The position numbers and the translations under genes are program-made. Positions 1-12,444 of a stretch of 64,000 bases of DNA are shown here, piece after piece (the first letter of the stretch is position 1; every line of letters begins with the position of its first letter). This stretch comes from Tubulanus polymorphus (lineage: Eukaryota > Nemertea > Palaeonemertea > Tubulaniformes > Tubulanidae), in assembly GCF_964204645.1 (NCBI RefSeq), contig NC_134031.1:16923307-16987306 (forward strand), in the 5' to 3' direction. The notes under the pieces are model-generated. The model was given only the letters and a program-made list of their open reading frames with translations, was not told where the DNA came from and did no database searches.

Positions 1-131
1 AACTCTACAGTTTGCTGCTGTTCCTCACAATAGTCTATGTTTTAAATGTTCATATTTTGAAAATTTTAATTTGAAAAATGTGAAAATTCCACTTTAAACC
101 AATCGCTTCACTGCATTTCTTTTTAAAAAGT

Positions 132-1556
132 TGCTGTGAAAATGTAGTCCGCGCTGAAATGCAGAGAAAACTTGATTTGCAAGAAGAAAACGCCGATCTC
201 GAGTTTAAAGATTTACAGAGGACACAAGTAAGTGTTGAGCAACATTACACTCGGTTGAGTTTTTGTGAAAAGATCGTATTTTATGAATATTTTCATTTTC
301 AGAACGAGTGCGACGAGTGGATCGACACAGCTATGTTACTGTTAAACGAACTCACCGGCGAAGTTATACATTTTAAAAGCAGATCTTCAACGATGATTAA
401 ATCAGAGGCCGACAGACAAAATACTGATCTATCATCTGTTACAGTTCCGATTGAAAAACCGATCGAATCAGTCGAGGTAAGCCATCGGTTTTAATGAAGA
501 GTTTGCGTTAGAATTTACTGTTTGACTTGGTACAATTTCTTACAATATTTGCATAGCCGACGGTTGCTGAAGAAGAGGACATTCAGAAAGAAGAAGATCA
601 CGAAGAAGTAGTCGGCGTTTCGTCGGTGTATGACGGCCCCGAACCTGAAACCTCGAAAACAACTGCTGAAATGGTGAGAATTTCTTCATTTCATTCGGTT
701 CCGGTGAAAAACTTTTCCAGGAGGTTTAACGGTATATCATCGTTTTTGTATTCTTCGCTCAGGTGTCTGTCCCTATCGAAACGGTCGAAACCGATCCGAC
801 AGAAGAAACGGATCAAGCTGCAGCTGCGGAAGTTGTCGAAGAGGAAAAGCTCGAAAAAATCGGCCACGATTCGAATACACATTTCGCCGATTTGCAACAA
901 GATCCGGACGGCGCACCACCCCCGACTGAACACAGAATGAGTTCCGAAGATATCGTTCCTCCCGATACGGAGAAGGCTTACGAAGCATTAGCTACCGTGC
1001 AAACCCTACAAAACCAACTCGTGTAAGTCTTAAGCCTAATGTAACACGACGCAGGGAAATGGGAGACAGAACCTCATGTTTCTGAGTGTTTCCCCGTGTT
1101 GTGTGCGTTTATGAGAAACAAGAAACATGGTTTTGGTAACAATTTTTCCTAGATTTGACATGGTTGTTTCCGTGTTTCCCTGGGTTTTGTGTAAGTCCTT
1201 TGATCAAGAAGTTTTTCTTCAGTCCTTCGATCTATGTTAGTGTAATCTGAATGAGTTCATCATTGATTTATTGATCTATTTCAAATTTCAGGGCTGCCGA
1301 GGAGCGAGCCCAGTTGGCTGAAGACAAAGCGCGCAGTATGGAGAACGAGCTCATTTCGGCGATGGAGAAAATCCGAGCCCTTGAACGGCAAATGTTCGGA
1401 GCAGATCCGCTGAAAATAGACCAAAAATCCGATTCGAAAGACGACGCTAAAGACGATAAACACGACTCGGGGCAGAGGGGTGATAAATCGCGCGGGCCGT
1501 CTCGGACTGGGGCCGGGTCTCGTCAGGCGTCAACTAAACACGTGAAAAAGAAGTAA
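132..1556 (+). CDS. Acidic coiled-coil protein, 3' part (5' end outside window)
   Basis: Five exons join in one frame: about 132-227, 303-476, 557-673, 763-1022 and 1292-1556, with gtaagt, gtaagc, gtgaga and gtaagt donors and pyrimidine-cag/tag acceptors. Stop is TAA at 1554-1556. The first exon may begin at 131 after an aaaaag acceptor; the frame stays open back to 84, so the ATG at 159 is probably internal. The product starts with a charged helical segment (MQRKLDLQEENADLEF), continues through a long Glu/Asp-rich low-complexity middle, then a heptad-like coiled coil (EERAQLAEDKARSMENEL, LERQMFG) and a basic tail ending KHVKKK. I do not recognise the family. Consistent splice phases and the acidic/helical pattern make it a real gene; the function is unknown. 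The last intron carries a MITE (1031-1197). Confidence 0.8.
1031..1197. mobile_element. MITE family A (GACGCAGGGAAACA arms), copy 1
   Basis: Lies in the last intron of the coiled-coil gene. It begins TAAGCCTAATGTAACACGACGCAGGGAAA and ends near TTTCCGTGTTTCCCTGGGTTTTGTG, so the ends are inverted. The middle holds GTTTCTGAGTGTTTCC and GAGAAACAAGAAACATGG, which recur in four other copies (4719, 39240, 54885, 57965). No coding capacity. Confidence 0.6.
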
Positions 1557-3055
1557 TATTTGTAGACCGTGTATTAGATCATTTCATTGAATGTAAATAT
1601 AAACAATCTGTGATAAACCAAGTTCGACAAAACTACAGCAATTACTTTAGTAATAATATATATGCTTATATTCTACAGTTAAGTTCTCGATTATTGTAGA
1701 CTTGCCTTTTCTTGCTTATATATGAAAATACATAATATAAGTTCGTTTTTCGAACAACTGCATATATTTGAATGTCAAAACTATATTGTTTGTCGATTGT
1801 GAAAATCTAAAATGTTTAACGTGATGTTGTAGGTTGTCGATAATCAAGAAAACCAATCAATTCATGATTCTCTGATGGATTTGTTTTTTCCTAATTATTT
1901 AATTTCATATCGTATCTATATATTTTAAGATTAATTGATTCCGTCCAAATGAAATGTTTTTGTTGATAGTGTCTTATTTAAAAAAGAAATCCGTCCTACG
2001 CATACATTTATAGTTTTTATGGAAGTTTTGGAAATCTCTGATAGAATAAAAGATGTATGAGTAATTTCATTTGTTCTGTGTATGATGATTGTCGTGGTTT
2101 ACTTTTGTGACGAGGAGTTAAGTTTTAGCATGGAATTTAAAGTTTAGAGTCCATAGTTTTAAGAGACTAAGAGACCCATTTGAAGTGGAATATCACGACA
2201 TCTAGGAATTCGGGGGGCGAATCCAGTGACCAGTGTTGACGATAGAAAAGGGCTTAATCCAAGACAAACGAGGGGTCTTTGAAAAAGCAATAAAGGAAGT
2301 CCTGATGCAAAGTTGTTTTAGATAACTTGCTGTATTGAGTTGTAGTTTCCAGACAATAAAGATGGAATCCGGAAGAATGGTGACTTGTGCCTTTTTGTTG
2401 AAATTTGTCAGCCAGATCGTCTTGTGAAAATGACTCATTTTCTACTTCGAGCCGTCTAAGTGTCCTTTCTTAATTTTTTTTGGAATCGACTGAATCTGCC
2501 GTTTTGTTTAGAATTTCTGCCTCGTCTTGTAAAAATGTGCCCTTTTCTACCTTTGGGATTGATTGGGACGACTGAATGTGCCCTTTTTACCTAGCGGATG
2601 AAAAAATGCCCAAGTGGTTGCCGTCTGTACCCGCACCTGGAAATGATACGCCCTATCGCAAGAGGATCAATCAAAATATATATGAAGGAAGATATTTCAA
2701 ATGAAGGAAGTCATTCATAGTTTATTAAGAATCTGCCATATTTTTTTGCAAAAATCGTCACAAACATGTAATCTGCCGGCTTTAGAGAATTCATTTCGGA
2801 CAACAGTTCATACAAACAACGAGGAAATAAAAGCAAATGTTGATCGAACAACTGTGATTTGCTCGGTAAACATTTGTGAAGGGCGTCATCTCGACGGTAA
2901 ATTAGTAATTAAATAAAACCATTGATTTCAAGTATTGTTTCTGCTTCTTATGTTTCAACGAGTGTGATGTTTTACAAACATCCATCGGTCGACTTTAACA
3001 CGTTCGACAAATCGACGGCTCCTTAACTGAAAAAATCTCTCCCGCATCCATTTTT
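1557..3055. other. Intergenic, no gene seen
   Basis: AT-rich spacer after the coiled-coil gene. A short phrase (cgtcttgtraaaatg...ttttctacctt) occurs twice, near 2420 and 2525, showing a degenerate local duplication. Only short random open frames are present; nothing recognisable was found. Confidence 0.5.
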
Positions 3056-3079
3056 CCGTTCAACGCCTTCGAAGTAAAA

Positions 3080-3320
3080 ACAGGCAGACAATTTTTGTTA
3101 AAGAATCGTATGTCACTAAGATGCTTTCGTAATGATAGAAGACATCGCAGTATCGATATTCTATTAGTAAATGTTCGCGCGTATACATTATTGAGAGGAA
3201 AAACATGCAGACATTTTTTTTAATCGGACGTCTCCAAACCAAACGGCTTTCGTAATGATAAAAATCTTCGCAGTATTTACTATCGTAACAGTAAACATTC
3301 GCGCGTATACACGACGGAAA
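3080..3320. repeat. Degenerate tandem duplication, about 123-bp unit
   Basis: CTTTCGTAATGATA...CGCAGTAT occurs at 3124 and 3247, and TTCGCGCGTATACA at about 3174 and 3298, both spaced about 123-124 bp apart. The duplication explains the two similar HYES-containing segments in a 176-codon minus-strand open frame, which I do not regard as a gene. Confidence 0.65.
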
Positions 3321-4718
3321 GTGAAATTCGAAAGTCTCCACCGTAAAGTTTTGACGGATGAGAAGCGAGAATACGTGTCCTTGATATACTCGGTGCTTGG
3401 ATAGCGAAGGAAATTCAGCAAACAGATGCGAAATATCATAGACATCACAAGACGGGTTATTTGAAGTATATGAGAACAGGACGATATTTGATCCAGTGGT
3501 TATTTGATATCCGCAGTCGTGTCTGATTGTAGAACTCCGCCACCATCCTTGCAAGCCGATATCGGTAGTTAGGTACGCATAGATGACCACATACCGTAAG
3601 AAAGGGTCTCAGAAACATTGAAAACGTTAATGACGTCATATTCTTTATCACAGGAATTCGTCTATCATCATTTTTTTATCTATCTATTGATCATCTTGAA
3701 GAAAAAATCATTTTTATCAAAAATTTCATTATTTTACAGTTCCTACGAAAAAACTGCAAAAAATGTCTCTGTTTTCTGCGCCAGGCAGATATTGATGCCC
3801 GCATAACCGAATGCATTGCGTTATTTGACGAATTGGTTGAGAGAATACGCATTTCAAAATTCGAATCATTTTCTACAAGAACGCATTACGTTTTATAGGA
3901 AACCTTCCATATTCGACGGCGTTAAAACATTTTAAAATGTCTAAATCCTAAAACATTTTTGAAAGCGATGCGGTGATATTGTAAGATTTCACACGAATAC
4001 GGAATAATTTCGCTGTCGTCGTACCTATCGTAATGTTACCGTAGATCAAAGAGAAATGTTTTTTTTCTTTCTGTCTGCAGCTGTTGCGTTTTTCCTCGAT
4101 CCACTGATTTTCACCCCTTTTTGTCAATGGTACTTTCGCCGAGAAAAAAACCCACTTTTCTTTCTTAAAAACAAACAAGTATATTATTCATGATACTTTG
4201 TCAAAGATCAACGCCACATTTCTCGCTCGCGACACACTTCCCTGTGCACGATATCTGTATTCGAGTAAACGTATTCTGATTTTAAAGGCGAAATCAGTGA
4301 AATGTCATACATATCGTATAGGTTCGTGTATCACGCCGCAATGTAACGTCATCTTTGTCAATATTCCCGATGAAAGACAAGACTTAAACACCGGGATACA
4401 ATTACCGTCAACGCTGTACTTGTCCTGTATTTTTCTGTCCGTGTGAAATCGGAATATCTGCAATAATCTTCCCCACGAACAAGCGAGCTTGTCGTAATAT
4501 GTAGCAATTTGTTAAGAAATAAAATAATTACCGATAATAAACCACGTTTTAGTTTCTATTTTCGCTGAGTTACGGGAAAAAACTGTTGATTTTTGCCACT
4601 GGTATTCTGTGCGTTTTACTAATGCCATTGTACAGAATTGGTAAACAGTTTAGTATCGGTAAAGATGAATAGTTTATAGTATCATGTCTTATCGATTTTT
4701 TTCTCTCAATGAACCCAT

Positions 4719-4884
4719 CGCACACGACGCAGAAAACAGGGAAACACATAAAAATGGAAACAAACATGTTTGATCTCGGAAATATTGTTTCCCAAAACCA
4801 CGTTTCCCGTAAACGCGCACGACATAGGGAAACGCTCGGAAACATGTTTCTCCTGTTTCCGTGTTTTGTTTGCGTCGTGGGCTT
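4719..4884. mobile_element. MITE family A, copy 2
   Basis: Imperfect palindrome: left arm CACACGACGCAG...GGGAAACACA, right arm TTTCTCCTGTTTCCGTGTT...GCGTCGTGGGC. Between them are AAACATGTTTGAT and GTTTCCCAAAACCACGTTTCCC. This copy best preserves both termini. Non-coding. Confidence 0.7.
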
Positions 4885-6022
4885 TCAGTATCGAAAATAG
4901 AAATTCTTTATTATTTGTACCCTTCTTTAATTAAATCGATAGGCGAGAATAACCTTCTTTTCTGATTAAGAAAAGAGAAATCTGCAAAACAACGTAGCTT
5001 GTATTTAATGTTCCGAACAAGCAAAACGCAGGTGATGATACTGTGAATTTTGGTGACAGTTGTGGTTTTTATTTACTGGCAATAACTGTTGTGAAGTGGG
5101 GGTACGTTTGACAAGCCCGTTTCATGTAGTGGTTGGCTTCAAACTCGCCCCATGAATTATAAATCGCGTGTTAATGGTGGTATGCACGGTAGCCATTAAA
5201 GAGCAAAGGCGAACGGGTATGACTGTTGAATACTGATTGACGGCAAACCAGATTGCCTTAAACCGGCAAACAAAGGCGCTGACATTTTCATCGACTTTGC
5301 TACGATAACCAAGTTAACAAAATCTATTTGATATATCATTTACTCGATTTGAGTCCTGACGTGGTATCTCTCCTCCATTTGTTTGATTCTAATACTATTT
5401 CGACATCGACGCCAATTCAATAAAACTGCGCGCTTGCTTACAGACGACATACGGGCGGGTTCACAGTATTATTGGTCACCGGTACTGGGTATGACAAATA
5501 CACTCATATTGTAGAAACAATTTTGTTGTCTTATTCCTTTTAATTTTTTTTTCTTATCGTGAAAATATTGGGCGTTAGGAAATCATCAATTTGCACGGGA
5601 TTCACTGTCCATGAAAATCTCTCAATGCAACAACGTCACCCAATTTTTGCATCTGAACACTCCTACTCAGGGGTGGATCTAGGGTCTGTGCACCCCCCCC
5701 CAAGTAGGGCTTATCATATTATAAGGGCACCCGAAAAGCTCATCGGAAGAACAAGCTCATGTAATTATAATCTTTTAGGTATCAGTTTAATATTTTTCAT
5801 ATTCCCGTAAAATTTCTGGGCAATTACTTGACATACTTGACATATTTGCCCCCCTGCACTCTCCTCCTGGATCAGTCCGTAGAAAACCATCATTAGATCG
5901 TCGTGTCGAGTAGACGTTAATCATGAAAACTACATTTTAATATCAATGCTTCAATTCTGAAAGAATGTTGTTTCATTTTACAAATCGTGACTCCGCGAAT
6001 TAGTTCAGCAGTTGAGGAAAGG
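4885..6022. other. Intergenic, no gene seen
   Basis: AT-rich DNA. A phrase near 5671-5690 (gtggatctagggtctgtgcacccc) resembles the GGATCCAGGGG-type ends found near 25978 and, inverted, near 10965, so part of this is probably degraded transposon. No open frame looks coding. Confidence 0.4.
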
Positions 6023-6233
6023 ATCCCACAATGATAATAAAAAGTCCGAAAATGAAACTTCGAGATAGTAGTTTATTTCAACGTTTCGACTATATCCTAA
6101 TAGTCATTTTCAGGAATAATGAGGCTAATAATAGGATTATTCCTGAAGATGACTATTAGGATATAGTCGAAACGTTAAAATAAACTACTATCTCGAAGTT
6201 TCATTTTCGGACTTTTTATTATCATTGTGGGAT
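6023..6233. repeat. Near-perfect 98-nt inverted repeat made of Penelope-like termini
   Basis: Arms 6023-6120 and 6136-6233 are reverse complements with about two mismatches, separated by a 15-nt spacer. The right arm reads CCTGAAGA, a stem (GACTAT/ATAGTC), then GAAACGTT. This is followed by AATAAACTACTATC and a tail TTATCATTGTGGGATT. A similar tail follows the hammerhead-like motif at 11310. The arrangement looks like two head-to-head copies of a retroelement terminus. The RNA of either strand would fold into a long hairpin. Confidence 0.85.
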
Positions 6234-6239
6234 TCTCTC

Positions 6240-9200
6240 CTCATCGCGTCAACACGGATATAGTGTTCTACCAATCGTAGTTCAGCAGTTGTGGGTTCAA
6301 CTGAAGCTACATATAATCATATTTGCGATATATTCTGTTTATGCAAATTTTAAAATGTACTTAATATGGGGGATCGGGTATAGCTGAACTAAGAAGGCGA
6401 ATAAGTGTTCAGGAAATACAAAACAGCAGCATACACCCGGAAGGCGGTTCAGATTGCGGGGTATTAAGCATCGTCTCCCAGAATTCACCGATTTCTTCGC
6501 GTCGGAAATCGTTATTGGAATCGTAAATCCGGTTGATCGAGTTTTATAGAGAACTTGGTTCGTTCAGTGTCCAGTTGAGTAGACCCGCGGGAAAATACTA
6601 GCCACCAAACCGCCAGTACCTGGCATCATTAAAATCCGACAAAAGACACACATAACAGACATGTGAAGACACGTCGCTATTCCCAGGTCGGTAATGATCG
6701 ACCATTTGGACATCGTACGCCGGGTATTTCAGCCTAGAACTCGCGGTATTAAGTTCACTAGACTGTATCGGACTCGATAAACAAATCTGCATACGTTAAA
6801 TAAACTCCGTAACGAAATCGTCGTTAAACATCGATAGGCTCGTTAAAATCAGGGTGATTTGGGTCTTAAGCAATCATTGTTAGAATATTCAAGTCGATCT
6901 GTCAAGTGAGAGAAGAGAGAAATACCCCTCATTTACATTTTGATAATCCACTGGATCGCCGTTATGAAATACATACAGTTTGTTCTTCTCCAATCGGTTA
7001 ACATTTGAGGATTATGTTAAATGACATTATGATGTCGGCTTTATTTCTTTTTTAATTTTTGCATCCGTGGATATTTTCTTAATTGTCTATTTTCTGAACA
7101 GTATGGTTCACGTCGATCCATAATAGCACGGTGTAATCTGGAGAATATTTAAGTCGACACGTTCGAAAAAATATCGAACTTATATATTTGTAGATTCTTA
7201 TTGAAGATCAGAAATGGCATGGCGTGGTTTTGGTAATTATATGTCTTCGGAATTATACATTTTTCGAGACGCGCCCTCGCTGCGGGCATCCGGAGTCGCG
7301 TTAGCCTGATGGGTGCACCATGTTAGACACATTGTTACCGCGAAACACGAATAAAGTCATGTTCAAAATCAAAATGAAAAAGCTATTCATCTTTTCTCAG
7401 GCCCATGCTGAGCTTTTCTGAGGGGCAGTTCTGATTCAGGAGAAGGGACATTTTTTCACCGTGAAAAGAGGAACTTTCCCTATTGAAAAAGGACAGATCT
7501 TAAATATGAGTATTTGATGTAAATCATTTGCGAATGGATAACTTTTCATTAAAAAAAAACAACATACAAATCTTATCCAACTTTCGAAAAATCTCGACCA
7601 GAACTTTTTGTCACTGATATTCAGAAGGGCGCCTTGAAAATTTTAGGGGGTTCGTTCGCTACCCCTCGGCACGGGCCTGTTTCTATTTCGCGTGGAAAGC
7701 GCACGCGAAAATGCCGCACGCGGTGCTAATATCGCTAATGCTCGAACTGAAGGCATTAAGCAGTTTATATTCCCAGAAAGGCAAATAGAGTTAGTTGAAA
7801 GCGAGTGAACAAAAGCGGGTAATATCTGTACCACCGAGCCGTTCTGCTAATAGTTAGTAATAATGTGATTACGTGGCGTCACCTACTCGACGAGTCCGTA
7901 GCCGCTAAAAGCAGCCTGTTCAATTCAAGCATCACTTCCAGGCTCACGAGTGATGCTGAAGTATTAGCTGTAATATTAGTCGCAATCCGTTGAAAACCAT
8001 TCCAAATCGCCCAAAGATACCGCAAAATCAAATGCGCAGTTCGGAGTCGCTTTTGTCTTATTTTGAAAGAACGTGTGTCGCACGAAACGCTTTTTCGCCG
8101 AGCTCGCTCTCGACTGCGTGTCCTGACGCGAAAAACCAACTTCAAACTCACGACGATGGCCATTTAACAAAACGCTCATATATACTTTGAAATTCACGCA
8201 GATTTTTCTTTAGAATGTTCGTTGTTTCACAATTCTTTCCAGGTATTGTATTTGTTTTCGAAGATTCATCGGGAATATAACATGTCTTATACGGTGACTG
8301 AACAAAATAACTTCCTCAATGCGCACGAAACCCGTCTAGTTTTACAGAATCCTGCAGCGACATTTGAATTAGAACAACAGAGCCATTTCGCGCATCAATG
8401 CACTGATATCCTATCGAACTCGCTTTCGCGCTAAAACAATAGTTCGAAAGGTCACCAATTGCGCCATATCTCATTTGAAAAACATCTGTACGGATGACGG
8501 ACTCTAAAACGAGACTCTGAAACGTTTTAGAGTCCACGAAAGACAACAGAGGTGTCATGTACAAGAAAGATACAATTCAATTAACATAATTGGATTGATC
8601 GTTAGATTTTATTTGATACGTGAACGTTTGTTCAACGACCAGAAAAAAAATTTTCCATAGAAATACAACTGATATAGTTTAATACCAACAAGGAATAAAC
8701 ACGCCATAACACGAATTTATAATGATATACTTTACTGCTTATTGTGGGGGTTCTAATTAGTCCCGGAGAGACCGTGAACGGATATACACGTATCATTTCG
8801 GATGGGTTTCCTAGTATCACTGGTATATGTCGACGGTACTAATTAATACAACATAAGTAATTAAGCTAATGACAATTCCCGGCCCTTTATCACTCTTGTT
8901 CTTAACTATTCAATCCATATTCTCAAAATTTCAAAAATCCTTATCATTCCTTTATGAAAGAGAAATTAAACATATACGAACAAATTTGTGAAAATAGAAT
9001 ATAAATTCAGACTATTATGCAGCGCATACTGCCCGCAAAAAAAACTTTTTTGCACTTTCTGAGACAAGGTCGGGGGAAAAGTTAAAGATATTTGATTAAT
9101 TTGACAAGTAACACCACCACGCAATGTGTCATACACTCAGCGTATGAATGATTCATTTGCGAAATGCGGCACTTTGCCGAAAAAACCTTGTTGAAGGTGA

Positions 9201-9290
9201 AATTCGCGGAGAAACACATCGGAACATCCCTAATTAAAATCTAATTCACTTTTGTCGCCTTTGAAATCGAAAGGCGTAGGATCTTGCAGT
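6240..9290. other. Intergenic, no gene seen
   Basis: About 3 kb without a convincing gene. It includes the dispersed repeat at 7385-7672 (listed separately). Open frames such as those near 7880-8200 and 8220-8560 overlap each other in several frames and show no recognisable domain. Confidence 0.4.
7385..7672. repeat. Dispersed repeat family F, copy 1
   Basis: Shared order of phrases with 14688-14940 and, partially, 41063-41205: AGCTTTTCTGAGGGGCAGTTC, ACATTTTTTCACCGTGAAAAG, AACTTTCCCTATTGAAAAA, TTTCGAAAAATCTCGACCA, then TTTTAGGGGGTTCGTTCG. The copies diverge by many substitutions. No coding potential; class unknown. Confidence 0.6.
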
Positions 9291-9493
9291 GCCGAGCATG
9301 CGCAGTGTCATCGGCTGAGTTCTATGAATACGTCACAGCACTTGAAAGTGTCTCTCCTTTGGCGCGTCAAAACCGCAACATAAAGACTAAGAGTGCCACT
9401 CTATCCTGACTTCGTTAGTGAGCGCCTGAAACTTCGAGAAAACTACATCGGGAACTGCGGATATCCAGACGACTCATACAAAACACTCATAAC
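9290..9493 (+). promoter_or_regulatory. Possible promoter and non-coding first exon
   Basis: A cluster of promoter-like signals: GAGCATGCGCAGTG (NRF1-like) near 9296, TACGTCACAG (CRE half site) near 9331, then unique sequence ending at a strong donor (AACATAAC-type context, gtaagt at 9494). It faces the neuropeptide gene, whose first coding exon has an upstream acceptor, so it could supply a 5' UTR exon. No transcript evidence; a cryptic donor is equally possible. Confidence 0.25.
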
Positions 9494-9599
9494 GTAAGTA
9501 CACATTTTCTCATCGCTGACATTCTAACATTGTTTCTTGATATTCGTAGAGTAGACGTGTTAACCAGGTTTAAAATAAGTAACGAGAAGAGTAGTACTG

Positions 9600-9665
9600 T
9601 ATAGGTTAACTATTTATTTAGACGCACGAGCTTTCGCTTCTGATGAATAGAAGCTTCATCAGGTG
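9600..9665 (-). mobile_element. Penelope-like terminus with hammerhead-like core
   Basis: On the minus strand, CCTGATGA at about 9661, then a stem GCTTCT/AGAAGC, then GAAAGCTCGTGCG and TCTAAATAAATAGTTAACC. CTGATGA-helix-GAAA is the hammerhead core order, and such motifs are known in Penelope-like retroelement ends. One extra base sits between CTGATGA and the helix, so activity is doubtful. No reverse transcriptase frame is nearby. Confidence 0.5.
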
Positions 9666-10626
9666 AATGAGTCAATGAGGTGAATGAGTGAATGAGAATT
9701 GTTTCTTATAACTGATCGCTTTTTTTCTCTTAAAACTTGAATAAGAAATGTGAAAAAATATTTGATTTGGATTTTTCGATTAGTTGAGCCGATTAAGCCA
9801 AGACTGGTAGAAATGTCAGAGCACTTCAATAAGAAATGATTGAATACCAACGAGCATGAAATATTGTTCGCTTGATAATAATATTTGATCGCAGAAAAGC
9901 TTGCTGCCCATTAGATAGAAAATATGGGAGATGAATTGGCGCTGTTATACGTTTTACGTTTTTTGGGTAATCGGCTACTCTAAACAAAGACAATAACCCC
10001 AGTCCTGTGTTGCGCGTCTATTCGCGTTATTCAATCACGTTTAATAGCATACCTGCGCTAAAACGTTTTTTTTTCTGGAAACTACGAACATTCATTCCCA
10101 GATCGTATGACCAATTCTTTTCCAGATATCTGATAATTTTCGACGTTTCAGCTGCTTTTTGCGACGGTTGGCGTTTTATTAACCATGTTATATATAATAA
10201 TCCTTGCTATGTTTGGTTATAAACAAATAAACCGGCGGTAATCTTATTATCCCACGAGATACCGCTCTATGGTCAGATACAATAAACGGACTGGTAATTC
10301 TGGATTCTGGCGCATCCTTTGATTGTCGATACCGAGCATTCGGTCATAAAAAACCCTTATCACAATAAACCATATCTTATTTTACAACGCCCAGCAGGCC
10401 GGCGGTGGCGCAACGAAAGATAATTTCCGCTACATCTTCCTTCGATTTTCTATAAAAGAGATTTCCACGGAAAGCTACTTTTAATCTGAACGAAAAAAAG
10501 GAGTTTAGATTAATTTCTAATGGCGTTTGGATTACGAACTGAGGTTACATGCGTCGTAACGTCACAGCGCGCCATAGTGACGTCGTATTGTCAGTCAAGC
10601 TGCTCACTGAAGTCGCAGCTGGACCC

Positions 10627-10720
10627 AGGGCCCGGTTTCACGAACTTTGGTTAACTTTTAATTAGAATAAGGTAATCAACCCGTATTAGGGGCTTAATTC
10701 CCGTTTGTGAAACGGGGCGG
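10627..10720. mobile_element. Short foldback element with GCCCGGTTTCACGAA arms
   Basis: GGGCCCGGTTTCACGAACTT at the left is matched in inverse by the right end GTTTGTGAAACGGGGC, about 90 bp apart. The interior contains GGTTAACTTTTAATTAG. It is a non-autonomous DNA-transposon-like palindrome with no coding sequence. Confidence 0.5.
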
Positions 10721-11307
10721 TTACAGGCTAAAAGAAAGAAAGGGGTTCACCTTGCATGAAAAGGGCACTCTATAGTCGAGGCGGGCGTCCCGGCGAGTGC
10801 TACAGGCGCGAGGTGCTTGTCGGGGTCTGAACATCCACCAAAACATTTTGAAAATGTAGATACATTTTTATGCGATTTTAGTGCATATTAGATCAACACC
10901 GGTACCATGGATTTTCAAAAGGGCACTTGGTCAGAAAAGGGTGGGGGACCCCGGACTCTGGGTCCGCCCCTTGATTGGTGTAGATATCGGAGAACAGAAT
11001 CGTAATTTAAGCATTTTGATAACATCTTGACGTCGAGGATGCCATTAAAACAAAGATAAACAAGAAAACTAACTCGAAGTTTATTGACGCCTTTAAAAAT
11101 AACACGAGATTAACAAATTTAGGGTTTGTGTTGAGTTACCTCAACTTGATTTATTACCCCTAGTTTTGCCGTTTGCTATTGCTTACCCTGTACTCTATTA
11201 TTGTTTTCCTATCTTCATTTCAAATTACTTAAATCTATATTCAACTTTTTAAATCACTCACTCCAATCAATCGCTCACACTCTTGTTAATCTATCTTGTA
11301 TCAGTAC

Positions 11308-11412
11308 GCCTGATGATGGCCAATAGGTTTTAGCCGAAACGTTGTTCTAATCACATTCTCGTCTATACTACTAAAATTTAACATCTCTCTATTATTGTGG
11401 GATTTCTCTCGA
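11308..11412 (+). mobile_element. Penelope-like terminus with hammerhead-like core
   Basis: CTGATGA at 11310-11316, T, a GGC/GCC helix (11318-11320 with 11333-11335), then GAAAC at 11336-11340. Downstream is ATTATTGTGGGATTTCTCTC, closely matching the tail of the 6023-6233 inverted repeat. Core order agrees with hammerhead ribozymes known from Penelope-like elements; the short helix and extra base suggest a decayed copy. Confidence 0.5.
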
Positions 11413-12444
11413 CTATAACGTGAAGAGTCCTTTCAATGAATACCTTGAAGTCCGAGATATAAACCAGGATTAAACATACTCGGCATACTCCCCTTATCCT
11501 GGATTATATAACTCTGGGTACGCGCCGGCAATTATACTACATGTCCATCTACGTCGTCTTGGCGGTCGTCTATCTGTAAGTTCGATGACTTTTGAGATTG
11601 GATCGCGTCGAAGTGTCCACAAAGCACTTACGCTAACTGCGAGAAATCCTTTCTATATTCGCGCCATCCTAAATAGACATTCACGTTCATTACGATCCTG
11701 TCGATATGGCCCCCTACTTAGAGAACCGCTATGCCAGAATGCTCAGTTGAACAGTCGTGTTGCACGAAGAAAATGCTCATATCTACAAAACCGTTTGGGA
11801 CTTTTTACTCTGCAGCAAGACAACTGGTCGTTTTGTGTTCCCTTAAATAGCATGATTGTAATTTTTACAGACACGCTGCAAAATTTTCCTCAAATCAATA
11901 TTTTTGAATACTGTTTTTATATCTTTAATAAGACTTGATTTTTATCGCTTTAAGTCAAAGTATTTTGAGGCAAATTTCAATTTTTTGTGCGGTTAAGTGC
12001 TTTTGACTCCACCCAAAATTAGAACGGAACAAAGCTCGCGCCTTTGGCAGCTGTCTTTCAATCTTTTCTATTTCATTTGAATTTTTTTTCCAGAAATATT
12101 CGTTAAATCACTCATTTCAAATGATGAATGTTGCTGAAGGCCATGAAGCCCGTAGTCGATTCGAAAAAGAAATCGTCTGCTTTGATCATGGCGGTTTTTT
12201 TATCGTCAATTGCGAACATCGTGTAAACATTCCGATTAATGTCAATTAAAAAACGACAAAACGAACACAAAAGGATAAGTTTTAGCAACATTTTCATCTA
12301 TTGTTCTGAACGACGTAGACACGAGTTTTACAAAGGGATCCACAATTCATGTCTTTCGTCGAGATCGTTGCATTAAATCATTAAATATTCCCCGAGGTCC
12401 CGAGTGAGAGTATACGACACGAAAAATCCCAAATCTTACGAGCG

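Larger units (their letters stand above)
9666..12440. other. Intergenic, no gene seen
   Basis: AT-rich spacer upstream of the neuropeptide gene. CRE-like TGACGTCG and AACGTCAC lie near 10560-10590. A foldback repeat (10627-10720) and a Penelope-like terminus (11308-11410) are listed separately. The 117-codon plus-strand frame at 11585-11938 shows no domain or splice logic and is not called. Confidence 0.4.

Noticed and set aside
3060..3590. 176-codon minus-strand open frame
   Set aside because: Its repeated segments come from a degenerate DNA tandem duplication; no domain, no splice pattern, and composition is like the surrounding AT-rich DNA.
11585..11938. 117-codon plus-strand open frame
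   Set aside because: No recognisable domain, unusual Arg/Phe/Asn mix, ends in AT-rich spacer, no supporting signals.
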